A DNA stretch of 64,000 nt from Estrella lausannensis (GCF_900000175.1 NZ_CWGJ01000006.1:156185-220184), one strand, 5' to 3'. Shown: positions 1 through 8,637, counted from the stretch's first letter. Notes: a model not told the origin generated them from the sequence alone. Translations and numbers: made by a program.

Positions 1-1991
1 ACAACTGCGGACATCTCGGCGCAAGTCTGGCTGAACTGCTCAAAGAGATTGTTCTTGAAGTGTCCCTGACACCTAATCTAGGCCATTGCGCGAGCATCCA
101 GGGGCTTGCCCGTGAGCTGCATGCGAAAGCAGGGGTTGCGCTGATCGAAAGGCCCCTATGCACGGTTCAAAATCGTGGCGAGCCCATCGAGCAGTCTGTT
201 AAAATCAAGGTAGGAGATATTCAAGGTTGCCCTCGTTATGCTTGCCGCCTGATTCGGGATGTGACGATCGGCCCCTCTCCTAAATGGCTTCAAAACAGGC
301 TGGAGGCAGCCGGAATTCGCCCGGTCAACAATATAGTCGATGCGACCAATTACACTCTGATCGAGCTGGGACATCCACTGCATGCCTTTGATTTTGATAA
401 AATTCAGGGAGGCGAAGTTCATGTCCGCAAGGCAAGAGAGCATGAGACGTTAGTTACGTTGGATGGCAAGGAGAGGATACTGCACCCCGAAGACCTGCTG
501 ATTGCCGATCAGGAGAGGCCGCTGGCCATTGCCGGAGTGATGGGAGGAGAAGATTCCGAAGTTAAGGATCACACCAAGAACATCCTCCTCGAATCTGCAT
601 ATTTCGATTCCGTATACGTCAGAAAAACGAGTAAACGGCAGGGGCTTATCACGGAAGCTTCCCGCCGATTCGAAAGGGGAACGGATCCCAATTTAGTTAT
701 CAAAGCGTTGGACCGATGTACTGCTTTGATCGAGGAGCTCTCGGGCGGTGTTTCCGCGACAGGTGCAATCGATGTAAAAAATGGCGACTTCAAAGAAAAG
801 AGCATGACGCTCAGGCTTTCAAGAACTGGCAAGATGCTCGGCAAATCGATTTCTCAAGACGAAGTGGAATCCATTTTCAAGCGCCTGGGGTTTGACATCT
901 CTTTTGACGGCGAAGATCTCTTCAATATCACTGTGCCTACCTATCGCAATGATATCAAAGGCGAGATCGACCTGATCGAAGAGGTAGCCAGAATCTATGG
1001 ATATGACCATTTCAAAACGGGAACCATTCGTTTTCAACCGTCAGACAGTGAGAGCAACGGTCTATTCCTTTTTGAGCGTGAAATTAGGGCTCGCCTTGTT
1101 GCGGAGGGGTTGCAGGAGTATCTGACATGTGATTTGATCGGCCCTAAAATTCTGGACATCGTCTATGGTTCTGATCTGCCTGACGAGCCTTTTGTCAAGG
1201 TTTTAAATCCTACGTCGATAGAACAGTCGATCCTGAGGACGACCCTTCTTCCGGGAATGTTGCAGGCGGCCAAGTTCAACAGCGACAGACAATGTGCCAA
1301 TTTAGCCTCATTTGAGATTGGAAGAATCCACTACAAAGAGGGAAATCAATACATTGAGGAAGTCAATATCGCCATCATGCTTTCGGGACTCTCAAGGCCT
1401 TGGCACTTTGACCGCAAACCTTCACCAGTCGATTACTTCGATTTAAAAGGGATAGTAGAAAATCTACTTAAATCATTGGAAATCACTAACCAGCGTTATA
1501 AAAACCTGGAGATTAAAACCTACCATGATGGACGGCAGGCGTCGATATTTGCAGGGGATGTCCCCATTGGAGTGATGGGAGAGATTCATCCGGCCATTTT
1601 AAGAAGGCTCGATGTACCGAACAGGATTCTCTTCGCAGAAATCTCTTTAAAAGAGCTTTTCAGGTTGAAATCTAAGATGACAGAGATGAAGCCTCTCAAT
1701 CTTTATCCTGCCTCAGAAAGAGATTGGACGCTCACGCTTCCCATTTCGGTCACTCACGAAGTCGTCAGGGAGTTGATCGGCAAGATGGCATCACCGCTCC
1801 TTGAGCAGGTGCATTTGATCGATCTCTGGCAGAGTCCGAAGCTAGGGGAGGGAATGAAGAACCTGACCTACCGATTTGTCTACCGGGATGTCGCCAAGAC
1901 CATATCTCAGGAAGTTGTCGATCAAGAACACGCGCGCATAACCGATGGGGTACGCAGCCTGATCACGTCGGCCGCCAAAGGACGCCTATAA
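1..1991 (+). CDS. pheT: Phenylalanyl-tRNA synthetase beta subunit (5' end outside window)
   Basis: Beta chain of the alpha2-beta2 enzyme that charges tRNA-Phe. The reading frame is open from base 3 and runs off the left edge, so the N-terminal part including most of the EMAP-like tRNA-binding domain is missing; the GTG at 60 is internal, since the codons before it continue the family sequence. Visible are the B3/B4 editing region (RPVNNIVDATNY, GHPLHAFDFDK), the B5 domain, the core segment IDLIEEVARIYGYD, and a C-terminal anticodon-binding (FDX-ACB) domain beginning near YPASERDWTL and ending with YRDVAKTISQEVVDQEH. About 643 residues are present of the usual roughly 790. A 10-bp inverted repeat follows the stop. 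Confidence 0.95.
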   Translation, partial: NCGHLGASLAELLKEIVLEVSLTPNLGHCASIQGLARELHAKAGVALIERPLCTVQNRGEPIEQSVKIKVGDIQGCPRYACRLIRDVTIGPSPKWLQNRLEAAGIRPVNNIVDATNYTLIELGHPLHAFDFDKIQGGEVHVRKAREHETLVTLDGKERILHPEDLLIADQERPLAIAGVMGGEDSEVKDHTKNILLESAYFDSVYVRKTSKRQGLITEASRRFERGTDPNLVIKALDRCTALIEELSGGVSATGAIDVKNGDFKEKSMTLRLSRTGKMLGKSISQDEVESIFKRLGFDISFDGEDLFNITVPTYRNDIKGEIDLIEEVARIYGYDHFKTGTIRFQPSDSESNGLFLFEREIRARLVAEGLQEYLTCDLIGPKILDIVYGSDLPDEPFVKVLNPTSIEQSILRTTLLPGMLQAAKFNSDRQCANLASFEIGRIHYKEGNQYIEEVNIAIMLSGLSRPWHFDRKPSPVDYFDLKGIVENLLKSLEITNQRYKNLEIKTYHDGRQASIFAGDVPIGVMGEIHPAILRRLDVPNRILFAEISLKELFRLKSKMTEMKPLNLYPASERDWTLTLPISVTHEVVRELIGKMASPLLEQVHLIDLWQSPKLGEGMKNLTYRFVYRDVAKTISQEVVDQEHARITDGVRSLITSAAKGRL

Positions 1992-2005
1992 ATTGCTAAT
2001 AGAAA

Positions 2006-2043
2006 CGAAATGAACCCAAAAAATGAATTTTGAGTTCATTTCG
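2006..2043. other. Inverted repeat after pheT
   Basis: CGAAATGAAC at 2006-2015 pairs perfectly with GTTCATTTCG at 2034-2043 around an 18-nt A/T-rich loop. There is no T run, so it is not a classical intrinsic terminator; it could end the pheT transcript or act in the leader of the next gene. Confidence 0.5.
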
Positions 2044-2089
2044 GTATCCGATGAAGAACATCGAGAACCGCACGAGGGGAGAAAGAAAT

Positions 2090-3046
2090 ATGAAGGGCAA
2101 AAGAGTAACGATGGCTTTGCTTTTAGGCTCGCTGGCACTCACCGGCTGCCATAAGGGCAGAGGAGAGGAGAGGCGTGTTGTCGTCGAGGAAAAATATGTT
2201 CATAAGTACGGTATGGAGCTGAAGCCGGCCGAGTGGCAGACTAGAGGTAAAAGCGGCCAGGTTATTGCCACGCTGGACAATGGCGTTGTGGTCACGAAAC
2301 AATACATGGGCGGCATGCTGGAAGGGGAAACGACCTACACATACCCCCACAGCAGCATTGTCGAACACGTCGACACCTTTGAACAGGGTGCGCTGGTAAA
2401 GACTGTCTATAACGATACTGCCGGGCATCCGAAGCAGGAAGTGTGCTACCGTGATGCCGATATGAGGGTAGTCACAGGGTTTTACGATTCCCTTGCTCCA
2501 AGATGCAAAGAGGTTTTTCGCGGCGAGTACCTCATGACTGGCGAGTATTACACACACGACAGCAAAATTGAGTCGAAAATTGACAGCGGATCAGGAGTTA
2601 AGATTCTTCGGGATGAAACCGGTCAACTTAGAGGGGAAGCCCTTTTCGATTCAGGTAAAATCGTAAGAGAGACTCTGAACTATCCCAACGGAAATCCTCA
2701 TGAGGTTATCCCCTACAAGAACGACAAAGTGGACGGTGTTAAAAAAACCTATACTCAAGGCGGAGAACCGCTCACGATCGAAGAGTGGGTAGGCGGTTAT
2801 CAGAGTGGGATTACTACGGTGTTCAAGAACGGTGAAAAATATGCCGAGATCCCCTACGTCAAAGGGCGCAAGGAAGGTGTTGAGATCAGATATCGTGACG
2901 GAACGGCGATAGCTGAGGAGATTACCTGGGAAAAAGATAAGATGCATGGGCCTTACAATACCTATCTCGGTTCTAGCAAAAAGACGGAGTGGTACGTATT
3001 GGGGCAGCGTGTGTCCAAGGCCACTTTTGAGCAGCAGAGAAATTAA
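2090..3046 (+). CDS. Lipoprotein with YwqK/MORN-like repeats
   Basis: Predicted lipoprotein of 318 aa. The N-terminus has a basic start, a hydrophobic stretch and the lipobox LALTGC, so it should be exported and lipidated. The body is a series of short repeats of the type NG-x-GxxxxY-xxG (for example YPNGNPHEVIPY, TYTQGGEPLTIEEW, FKNGEKYAEIPYVKGR, YRDGTAIAEEITW, KMHGPYNTY), typical of the MORN-like / YwqK antitoxin-component family. I chose ATG 2090 rather than the upstream in-frame start at 2030, because GAGGGGAGAAAG lies just ahead of it and the signal peptide then starts correctly. It follows pheT, the position of CT476 in C. trachomatis as I recall it. The cellular role is unknown. Confidence 0.75.
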   Translation: MKGKRVTMALLLGSLALTGCHKGRGEERRVVVEEKYVHKYGMELKPAEWQTRGKSGQVIATLDNGVVVTKQYMGGMLEGETTYTYPHSSIVEHVDTFEQGALVKTVYNDTAGHPKQEVCYRDADMRVVTGFYDSLAPRCKEVFRGEYLMTGEYYTHDSKIESKIDSGSGVKILRDETGQLRGEALFDSGKIVRETLNYPNGNPHEVIPYKNDKVDGVKKTYTQGGEPLTIEEWVGGYQSGITTVFKNGEKYAEIPYVKGRKEGVEIRYRDGTAIAEEITWEKDKMHGPYNTYLGSSKKTEWYVLGQRVSKATFEQQRN

Positions 3047-3056
3047 TCCATTCAAT

Positions 3057-3094
3057 GACCGGATGCGATTCACCGCGTCCGGTCTGTTTCTTTT
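3057..3094 (+). terminator. Intrinsic terminator after the lipoprotein gene
   Basis: An 11-bp stem (GACCGGATGCG with CGCGTCCGGTC, one G-U pair) with a 6-nt loop is followed by TGTTTCTTTT. It lies between two convergent genes. Confidence 0.8.
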
Positions 3095-3680
3095 ACCGAT
3101 CTCCTTTGGGCAAAGTTTCTTTAAACAGGGCATCCAACTTCTCTAGAGCCGCTTCGTCTGTCATATCCCAAGATTCATACGTACAAGTAAATCCTTTCTC
3201 AGGCGCCTCTGAGCCGAAGATTTTAATGCCTACCGGCTTGAAATGCTGATCAAAGAGCGCGACGGCGCTTGGCTCCTCGCTTGCTCCTTCGTAAAACATC
3301 TTTTGCACCGCTACCAGGGGGCCGCCGGGATAGTGTATATGGCACTCGGTGCATAAGCCGTGCGCGAAAATATAGCGCTCTTCGGCTATTGTCCGGTCAT
3401 CCTGATCACGAATCAGGGAAGCTGGATGATGGTCCACCAATTCCGCATCGATTTTTTGCCAGGAGCTTTCCATCTTTGAGACACAGAGTCGAAAATCAAA
3501 GAGATGCGAATCGTAGATGATTCCCTGAAATTTTCCATCCTTATACAGTTCAACGGAATGACGCTTTCCGTACGGGTCTCGGACAATTTTATAACGGCTG
3601 GTCGTGTCTAGTTGTTGTCCGGGAGGATTTTCCCTTCCCTGCGGCTTTCCTTTGATCCATACATAATCGCGATAAAACAT
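3093..3680 (-). CDS. Conserved-looking hypothetical protein, 195 aa
   Basis: I do not recognise this protein. It has no signal peptide or membrane segment, is fairly acidic, and contains a Cys/His-containing stretch (HGLCTECHIHYPGG) in the middle. It starts with ATG at 3680, preceded on its strand by a GGAG at suitable spacing. It converges on the lipoprotein gene with a terminator between them, so it is a separate unit. The lack of a competing ORF and the good ribosome binding site make it likely to be real; the function is unknown. Confidence 0.65.
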   Translation of the reverse strand: MFYRDYVWIKGKPQGRENPPGQQLDTTSRYKIVRDPYGKRHSVELYKDGKFQGIIYDSHLFDFRLCVSKMESSWQKIDAELVDHHPASLIRDQDDRTIAEERYIFAHGLCTECHIHYPGGPLVAVQKMFYEGASEEPSAVALFDQHFKPVGIKIFGSEAPEKGFTCTYESWDMTDEAALEKLDALFKETLPKGDR

Positions 3681-3849
3681 AAGGGTAACTCCGTAATGAC
3701 ATGGTAGTAGAATCAGCGTTTTTCAACCGTAATTTTCAGGATGAACCGGGGAGCGCACGCTCTGTTGACACTTTTTACCATGAAACCGAAAGAATGGCAT
3801 TAACTTTGCATATAAAGAAGAGGATGCGTCAATAGGAAGAGGTTAGATC

Positions 3850-4017
3850 ATGGAAGATAAAGAGCTGGCAGCTTTGACAAGAAAAATGAATAGGCTGGAG
3901 CATAAGAAAAAGAAACTCCTCACCGAGATCCTGTTTATGGATCGTCTCTTCAGGATGATTGGTTTTCCAAACGGGATCGAATCGCTTAAGGACTCTGCCA
4001 AAAATTCAAAATCGTAA
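3850..4017 (+). CDS. Small coiled-coil protein (55 aa), paralogue of the 4427 gene
   Basis: A 55-aa protein, with a purine-rich AGGAAGAGGTT ahead of the ATG and an intrinsic terminator after it. The first half is a charged heptad-like helix (KELAALTRKMNRLEHKKKKL) and the second half is MDRLFRMIGFPNGIESLKDS. This second half matches VDQLMRMAGFQGGIETVKLA in the protein encoded at 4427-4603, so the two are paralogues. No function is recognised; size and shape would fit a dimerising small regulator or a chaperone-like protein, but that is a guess. Confidence 0.7.
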   Translation: MEDKELAALTRKMNRLEHKKKKLLTEILFMDRLFRMIGFPNGIESLKDSAKNSKS

Positions 4018-4064
4018 GTTGTACCCCCCATTAACGACTGGCACGAGTGGCCACTTTCCTCAAT

Positions 4065-4089
4065 GCCTCCTTCCGGAGGCTTTTTTTTT
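4065..4089 (+). terminator. Intrinsic terminator
   Basis: GCCTCC-TTCC-GGAGGC followed by nine T residues, 48 bases after the small coiled-coil gene that it ends. Confidence 0.9.
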
Positions 4090-4426
4090 ACCTGCTAAGA
4101 ACTTACCGCCCCCGGAAAAAAGGTCTCTAGTACGAGCGATATGAGCATTATTTCCTTCGCCTTGGAGAAAAGTCGGAATATTTTGCTTCCGCCCCCTAAA
4201 CCGTATCTGCAGCGGAATGGTGGTATTTGTTTAGTAAAATAAAATTTTAAGTATATTAATTCGTCAATTTACACAATAAATATTTCTCCTTTATTTAGTG
4301 TTAATGAAATCCGTGAATACTTAAGGGTATTCAAAAAAAAGCAAATTTTGGCAACGAAAGGGCATTGGCACTGATGTTGCTACTTAGCTAATAGATCAGA
4401 TCCCATGCGGGCAAGGAGGTATTCCG
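4090..4426. other. A/T-rich intergenic gap
   Basis: No gene is seen. The stretch is A/T-rich from about 4225 and holds a small palindrome (GAATAC / GTATTC near 4314-4331) next to an A run. The promoter of the following small gene presumably lies here, but I could not assign a convincing -35/-10 pair. Confidence 0.5.
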
Positions 4427-4603
4427 ATGAACAAGGTAGAACTGTTAAAAAAAATCGCGCAGCTTGAGTCGATCAACGACCATCTCCAGACAGAGATCAA
4501 CTATGTGGATCAGCTGATGCGAATGGCAGGATTTCAAGGCGGCATCGAGACGGTTAAGCTGGCAGCCATGGAAATTGTAAAACAAGCGCAATCAGAGGGA
4601 TAG
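4427..4603 (+). CDS. Small coiled-coil protein (58 aa), paralogue of the 3850 gene
   Basis: A 58-aa protein with a strong AAGGAGG Shine-Dalgarno sequence at 4413-4419 and ATG at 4427. An N-terminal helix with leucines at heptad spacing (VELLKKIAQLESINDHLQTE) leads into VDQLMRMAGFQGGIETVK, which is shared with the neighbouring 55-aa protein. The two genes therefore form a diverged tandem pair, separated by a terminator and about 340 bp, so each probably has its own promoter. I do not recognise the family. Confidence 0.75.
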   Translation: MNKVELLKKIAQLESINDHLQTEINYVDQLMRMAGFQGGIETVKLAAMEIVKQAQSEG

Positions 4604-4657
4604 TCCTCTTACAGAGTTTTCATAATAATAATACCCCTAATACATAATATATCCTAC

Positions 4658-4693
4658 AAGGACGGCTATATCATGGATGATATAGCCGGTCCT
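4658..4693. other. Long near-perfect hairpin
   Basis: GGCTATATCAT at 4664-4674 and ATGATATAGCC at 4677-4687 form an 11-bp stem with a 2-nt loop, extended by AGGAC/GTCCT with one bulged base. There is no T run. It may stabilise or end the upstream mRNA, or be a protein-binding palindrome. Confidence 0.6.
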
Positions 4694-5030
4694 AATCCTG
4701 CCGATGACGCCCCGCAGTCTCTCAAAGTTTGGGCTTCTGGCTTTAAAACAGCCCCCCATGATTGCAAGTGAAAAAAGGTCAATTTCGATTCACTTTTAGT
4801 GTCTTACAAATTCAGAAGATAAATCTCACAATTTCAGCTTATAGACAGTCTCTAAGCCTGTCGGTAGCTTACCTGCCGCGCGGGTGAGTTTCAAAGCATC
4901 AGCTCACAAGGGCGAGATGTCCGCTGAATATTTACATCCAAGGCGGAATCTGCTGCAAAACTCTTTCTTGCTCTGCAAAAATCGGGGGCAGTATAATCCC
5001 TTCTTTTTCAGAGGAACAGAGTGGTAGTGC
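4694..5030. other. Intergenic gap ahead of the cysteine-rich gene
   Basis: No gene, RNA or strong repeat is recognised in this stretch. Confidence 0.4.
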
Positions 5031-5858
5031 ATGGATAAACTGAAAGTGTGGAAAGAGGAGCTCCCGTTTGATGAAAGGCTCAAGCTCTGGGATGCGAGAG
5101 CTGAGTCTGCGAAAGAGGAGTTACCTCTCAAAGAGCTTAAGTCCCTTCCCAAAATGGTGGGTATCACCGAGGAGACAAGACGGTTCCTCAGGCTTAAGAG
5201 CCTGTGGTGGATGATACGCAAAGATGAGGGCGCTTCCATCTTCTTAAGCTTTATGCGCCGTCCCTTCTACCATTTATCGCGTCTGATCCGTTCGTATTTT
5301 GGCCGGTTTCCGATGAAAGAAGAGGGCGATTTTTTTCTTTATGGGGTTTCTTCGGTCAACGCGTTCAAAGATCTTCTCAAGGAAAAAAACACGGTGCTGG
5401 TGGCAGGATTTTCCTATTGCCACAAACCTTTAGAGTGCCCTTCGGGCCGCTTTACTGACCGGTGCATCCGTGATCCTGCCAATCTGGTATGCCGGCAATG
5501 CTTTATCGGGAAGGCGATGAACCAACTGCCAAAAGGGTACACAGTACCTGTGATCATCCCCACCGTCCATCATATTGGCCGGAAAGTATTTGAAGCCATT
5601 CGGGATAATCCTGGTAAAGAGGTGATTTTTCTGATCACGGCCTGCGAGATGACATTGCGCATGTTCCACGACTATGGAAATATGGCGGGGATCAAGGGTG
5701 CAGGTGTGCGGCTTAGGGGTAGGATCTGTAATACCATGCGTGCGTTTGAGCTCTCGGAAGAAGGAATCAAACCGGGTCTTACTGTTGTTACAGAAGATAC
5801 GCAAGATCAGATGATGGTCTTTATCCATGAACGCCAAAAGGCCGAAAGCACTTTTTAA
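5031..5858 (+). CDS. Cysteine-cluster protein, possibly DUF116-like
   Basis: A 275-aa protein. The N-terminal third is charged and helical; a short hydrophobic patch (ASIFLSFMRRPFYHLSRLI) follows. The centre holds a cluster of cysteines, YCHKPLECPSGRFTDRC then CRQCFIGKAM, followed by an alternating hydrophobic C-terminal half (VPVIIPTVHH, EVIFLITACEM). The cysteine spacing suggests a metal or Fe-S site and recalls DUF116 proteins, but this is motif resemblance only. A weak AGAGGAAC precedes the ATG. It stands alone between intergenic hairpins. Confidence 0.6.
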   Translation: MDKLKVWKEELPFDERLKLWDARAESAKEELPLKELKSLPKMVGITEETRRFLRLKSLWWMIRKDEGASIFLSFMRRPFYHLSRLIRSYFGRFPMKEEGDFFLYGVSSVNAFKDLLKEKNTVLVAGFSYCHKPLECPSGRFTDRCIRDPANLVCRQCFIGKAMNQLPKGYTVPVIIPTVHHIGRKVFEAIRDNPGKEVIFLITACEMTLRMFHDYGNMAGIKGAGVRLRGRICNTMRAFELSEEGIKPGLTVVTEDTQDQMMVFIHERQKAESTF

Positions 5859-5946
5859 GGGCTGCTTTGAATTAAGTGAAGGGCTCATGCGGCTTCTGGA
5901 AGCGAGGTCCCTGTAACCTCTATGAGATAGTCTTCGATATTCTTTT

Positions 5947-5973
5947 GCGTCAAAACCCTCAGGGTTTTGACGC
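5947..5973. terminator. 13-bp perfect hairpin between convergent genes
   Basis: GCGTCAAAACCCT at 5947-5959 pairs with AGGGTTTTGACGC at 5961-5973. It sits between the ends of the cysteine-rich gene (+) and trhO (-). There is no T run on either side, so a terminator role is likely from position only. Confidence 0.5.
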
Positions 5974-5988
5974 GTCACTGACAGATTA

Positions 5989-7050
5989 CTAACGCTCTTT
6001 GCGGTCAAGATTCATAGGGACAGTCCCCGCAGCAGACTTTTTACCCTTTTGCTCTGGATCTTTGATATCCTTGACATATCCAAAATAGTGATAGTACTTT
6101 TTGAAGGGCTTATGGGGATCCTGATGATGATAGGGCCTGATCTTTTCTGAGCTCTTGCACACCTCAGAGCAGCATCCTACGCGCATTTCCAGGCATTGCG
6201 GGCAAGACAGAAAGAGGCGATTGCACTCCATGTTGGCGCAGTTGTAGTAGTGCTCGCTCGTCGTTTCGCAGAACATGCACTTTCCTGTTTTTTCAGTTTC
6301 TCCTTCTGCAATAGGGACTGTCATCCTGTCGTCGAAAACAAAGAGTTTTCCCTTCCAGTGGTCACCGCCTTCTTTAATCCCATAATCGATGACCCCCCCT
6401 TCCAGTTGATATACCTCTTCAAAGCCCTTTTCTTTCAGGAGAACCGAATAGAATTCGCAGCGGATGCCGCCCGTGCAATACATCATGACCGGAGGCTTTT
6501 CATCAGGGTAGCGGTCGGCCAGTTTCTCGGTATAGGCGGTGAACTCTTTGAATGTTTCGCACTCGGGGTTTTCTGCTCCCTCAAAGTGGCCAACATCGTA
6601 TTCATAGCTATTGCGGACATCGATCAAAAGGGATTTTTTCTCGTTCTCCAACATCTCTTTCCATGCAGACGGGCTAAGGTGGGTGCCTCGCTTGTCGAAA
6701 TCCACTTCTCGGCCGAGGGCAACCAGCTCTTTTCGTTTTTTGACCTGCTGCCGGGGAAATACGTGCTCGTGCCAGTAGTGAACTTTGAAAGGCATATCCT
6801 TGAACAGGGTTCTCTTTTGCATCCATTCCATATAGGCGATCGCATCATCGCGGTAGGCTGACATCTGTCCATTGATTCCACCCTGGGAAACATAGAGACG
6901 GCAGGTGATGCTCCGTTCTGCAATAAAGGCTTTTTGAGTTTCCACCTCGAGATCAGGGTCTTCAATGGAGGTTAAGTGGTAGAAGGCAAGCACATAGTAG
7001 TCGTGGGGAGTGTTGCTTGTCTTTGGCGCGTTATGTTTTACTTGAATCAT
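5989..7050 (-). CDS. trhO: tRNA uridine(34) hydroxylase, rhodanese-related (TrhO/YceA)
   Basis: Rhodanese-fold enzyme of the TrhO/YceA family, which hydroxylates uridine 34 in tRNA as the first step to cmo5U/mo5U. The N-terminal acylphosphatase-like domain (YYVLAFYHLTSI, SQGGINGQMS) is followed by the rhodanese domain with LLIDVRNSYEYDVGHFEGA and the active-site loop MMYCTGGIRCEFY, where the first Cys is catalytic. A C-terminal segment has several CxxC pairs (CMFCETT, CPQCLEMRVGCC), as usual for this family, probably binding zinc. At 353 aa it is about normal length. It is a single gene with no clear Shine-Dalgarno sequence; a repeat element lies upstream of its start. Confidence 0.92.
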   Translation of the reverse strand: MIQVKHNAPKTSNTPHDYYVLAFYHLTSIEDPDLEVETQKAFIAERSITCRLYVSQGGINGQMSAYRDDAIAYMEWMQKRTLFKDMPFKVHYWHEHVFPRQQVKKRKELVALGREVDFDKRGTHLSPSAWKEMLENEKKSLLIDVRNSYEYDVGHFEGAENPECETFKEFTAYTEKLADRYPDEKPPVMMYCTGGIRCEFYSVLLKEKGFEEVYQLEGGVIDYGIKEGGDHWKGKLFVFDDRMTVPIAEGETEKTGKCMFCETTSEHYYNCANMECNRLFLSCPQCLEMRVGCCSEVCKSSEKIRPYHHQDPHKPFKKYYHYFGYVKDIKDPEQKGKKSAAGTVPMNLDRKER

Positions 7051-7139
7051 CGGAATGCTAAAATTTATGTTAATAAAGGCTAAATTGTAGTGAATAAAAT
7101 CTTAAATTTCAAGGAACCGAATCTGTTTACAGGCTCTTG

Positions 7140-7213
7140 TACCGAAAGCCTGGCAAAATTTGGCACAGAGGGCTTTCATGTCGTCGGATGCCAAATATTG
7201 AGACACTTTCGTT
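7140..7213. repeat. Dispersed palindromic element, family A (short form)
   Basis: Begins TACCGAAAG and ends TTGAGACACTTTCGTTACAG, the two halves of an inverted repeat found in many gaps of this window. The interior carries GGCAAAATTTGGCA and a copy of its complement. Confidence 0.65.
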
Positions 7214-7582
7214 ACAGCCCTACCCGGCAGTTACGCATCTTGGGTGGAGTTAGGGGGACGTGACGAGGAGGATGTCTTGAAACGGGAGATTACATGGTGG
7301 GTGTCCGCAAATTCCCCGATCGGATCCAGGCACCCTCTTCGAGAGAAAAATACCCTAGCTTAAAAGGGTGCGGTTTGGGATAATTTAGCATATAACGAGG
7401 AACCCGCGTAGGAATTCTTAAAAAGGATTGCCCCGTGAGCGCTGATCGCTTGGGCATTCATGGCGCCATCTTTTCAAATGATGTTGAAAACGGCGCAGCC
7501 ACACTTTCAGCAATTCCACTTCAGTTTCATCAATCGCATGCGGCAGAAAGAGTGCCGCAAAGAGGAAGGAGTAAGACATACA
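7214..7582. other. trxA upstream region
   Basis: No gene is supported here. The trxA frame stays open upstream to 7460, but the family start and a ribosome binding site are at 7583. The stretch presumably holds the trxA promoter, which I could not place. Confidence 0.5.
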
Positions 7583-7903
7583 ATGGCAAATCAAATCAAA
7601 CACCTCGACGATTCCAATTTCGAATCCGTTATTCAAAATGGTGTGACTCTTGTCGACTTTTATGCAGACTGGTGCGGCCCCTGCAGGATGATAGCACCCA
7701 TCATCGAAGATTTAGCGAACGAGATGTCCGATAAGATTACAGTAGCAAAACTGGATATCGAATCTGCACAAAACACAACGGCCAAGTTTAACGTGACTTC
7801 CATCCCGACAATCATACTGTTCAAAGGGGGAGAAGAGGTTAACCGTGTTGTTGGCGTGAGAGATAAAGACGCGTTCATCGAGATGATCAGCGAGGCTCTG
7901 TAG
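7583..7903 (+). CDS. trxA: Thioredoxin
   Basis: Cytoplasmic thiol-disulfide reductase, 106 aa, the normal length. The redox motif WCGPC sits in the expected context (VDFYADWCGPCRMIAP), and the cis-proline loop is TSIPTIILFKGGE. The frame is open upstream to 7460, but ATG 7583 gives the family N-terminus and has AGGAAGGAG ahead of it. It begins the block trxA-trmL-mip-aspS-hisS, known in Chlamydia, and is ended by a strong bidirectional terminator. Confidence 0.97.
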   Translation: MANQIKHLDDSNFESVIQNGVTLVDFYADWCGPCRMIAPIIEDLANEMSDKITVAKLDIESAQNTTAKFNVTSIPTIILFKGGEEVNRVVGVRDKDAFIEMISEAL

Positions 7904-7921
7904 AGCGTCCCCATTAAGATA

Positions 7922-7954
7922 AGAAAAAAACCCGGGCTTTCCCGGGTTTTTTTT
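7922..7954. terminator. Bidirectional intrinsic terminator
   Basis: CCCGGG-CTTT-CCCGGG flanked by an A run on the left and eight T on the right, so it works on both strands between trxA (+) and the convergent secreted-protein gene (-). Confidence 0.92.
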
Positions 7955-8540
7955 AGTTTAAATTAATGCTTTCGAAAAAAGCCTCATCGATAAGCTCGGC
8001 AGTCTCTTTGTTGATGAACTGAGACGCTTCGATCATTTCGGAAACGAGGTAAACGCGATCTTCGATCGTGATAAAATCGGCGACAAATACCGTCCTTTTC
8101 CCTGTTTCACTTACCTGCTCGATAATAGTCCTCTGCCTGTTTGGGCTTCTCTTTTCGTCTAGAATTACTTTCCCTTCCGCTCTCGGATTCTTTTTCTTCA
8201 TGCTCTCCTGGACGTTTGCCAGGTAATTTTGCTTGAACGCAGAGAGGCCATCGACCAAAAATCCCTGGTAGGCAAATTGGTATGAGATGAATTGCTCTTG
8301 ATAGGGTTCTTGGGAATGGTAGATTTGTTTACCCTCTTCCGTGTTGAGGTATTTCAGTGCGTGTTCCTTGGGGAAGAGAATGGAGATTTCATGGGTGCCA
8401 TGGTTGAATCCCATGCGCAGGCCGCCTTCCTGAATCGCTTCCTTTCTTTCGGTTGTTTCGTGAGAGAGTGTGGAGCTAGCCGCAGTGTTGGCAAATAGGG
8501 TACCGGCAACAAGCGCGGTTGAAAGGAATAGATTAATCAT
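7953..8540 (-). CDS. Secreted hypothetical protein, 195 aa
   Basis: The N-terminus MINLFLSTALVAGTLFANTA is a signal peptide with a likely signal peptidase I site after ANTA-A. The mature part is about 175 aa, charged, with an alternating hydrophobic C-terminal half (RTVFVADFITIEDRVYLVSEM) that suggests a beta-sheet lipid- or protein-binding fold; no cysteine follows the signal. AAAGGTGG precedes the ATG. I do not recognise the family. It lies between trxA and trmL, where I recall no gene in C. trachomatis. Confidence 0.7.
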   Translation of the reverse strand: MINLFLSTALVAGTLFANTAASSTLSHETTERKEAIQEGGLRMGFNHGTHEISILFPKEHALKYLNTEEGKQIYHSQEPYQEQFISYQFAYQGFLVDGLSAFKQNYLANVQESMKKKNPRAEGKVILDEKRSPNRQRTIIEQVSETGKRTVFVADFITIEDRVYLVSEMIEASQFINKETAELIDEAFFESINLN

Positions 8541-8637
8541 TGGAAACCACCTTTTTAAATAAATATTATATAACCTTGATGGTTAATTGTAAATAAATAT
8601 TTGTTTGTGATTTTGTAAAGATTTCTCTGAAATCGTC

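Noticed and set aside
2030..2089. Upstream start of the MORN-like lipoprotein at 2030
   Set aside because: It would place 20 polar residues before the signal peptide and lies within a palindrome; ATG 2090 has a clear ribosome binding site.
4141..4242. 33-codon ORF between the two microprotein genes
   Set aside because: No ribosome binding site and no resemblance to the neighbouring microproteins.
6196..6861. 221-codon forward frame opposite trhO
   Set aside because: Antisense of a clear TrhO gene; no ribosome binding site.
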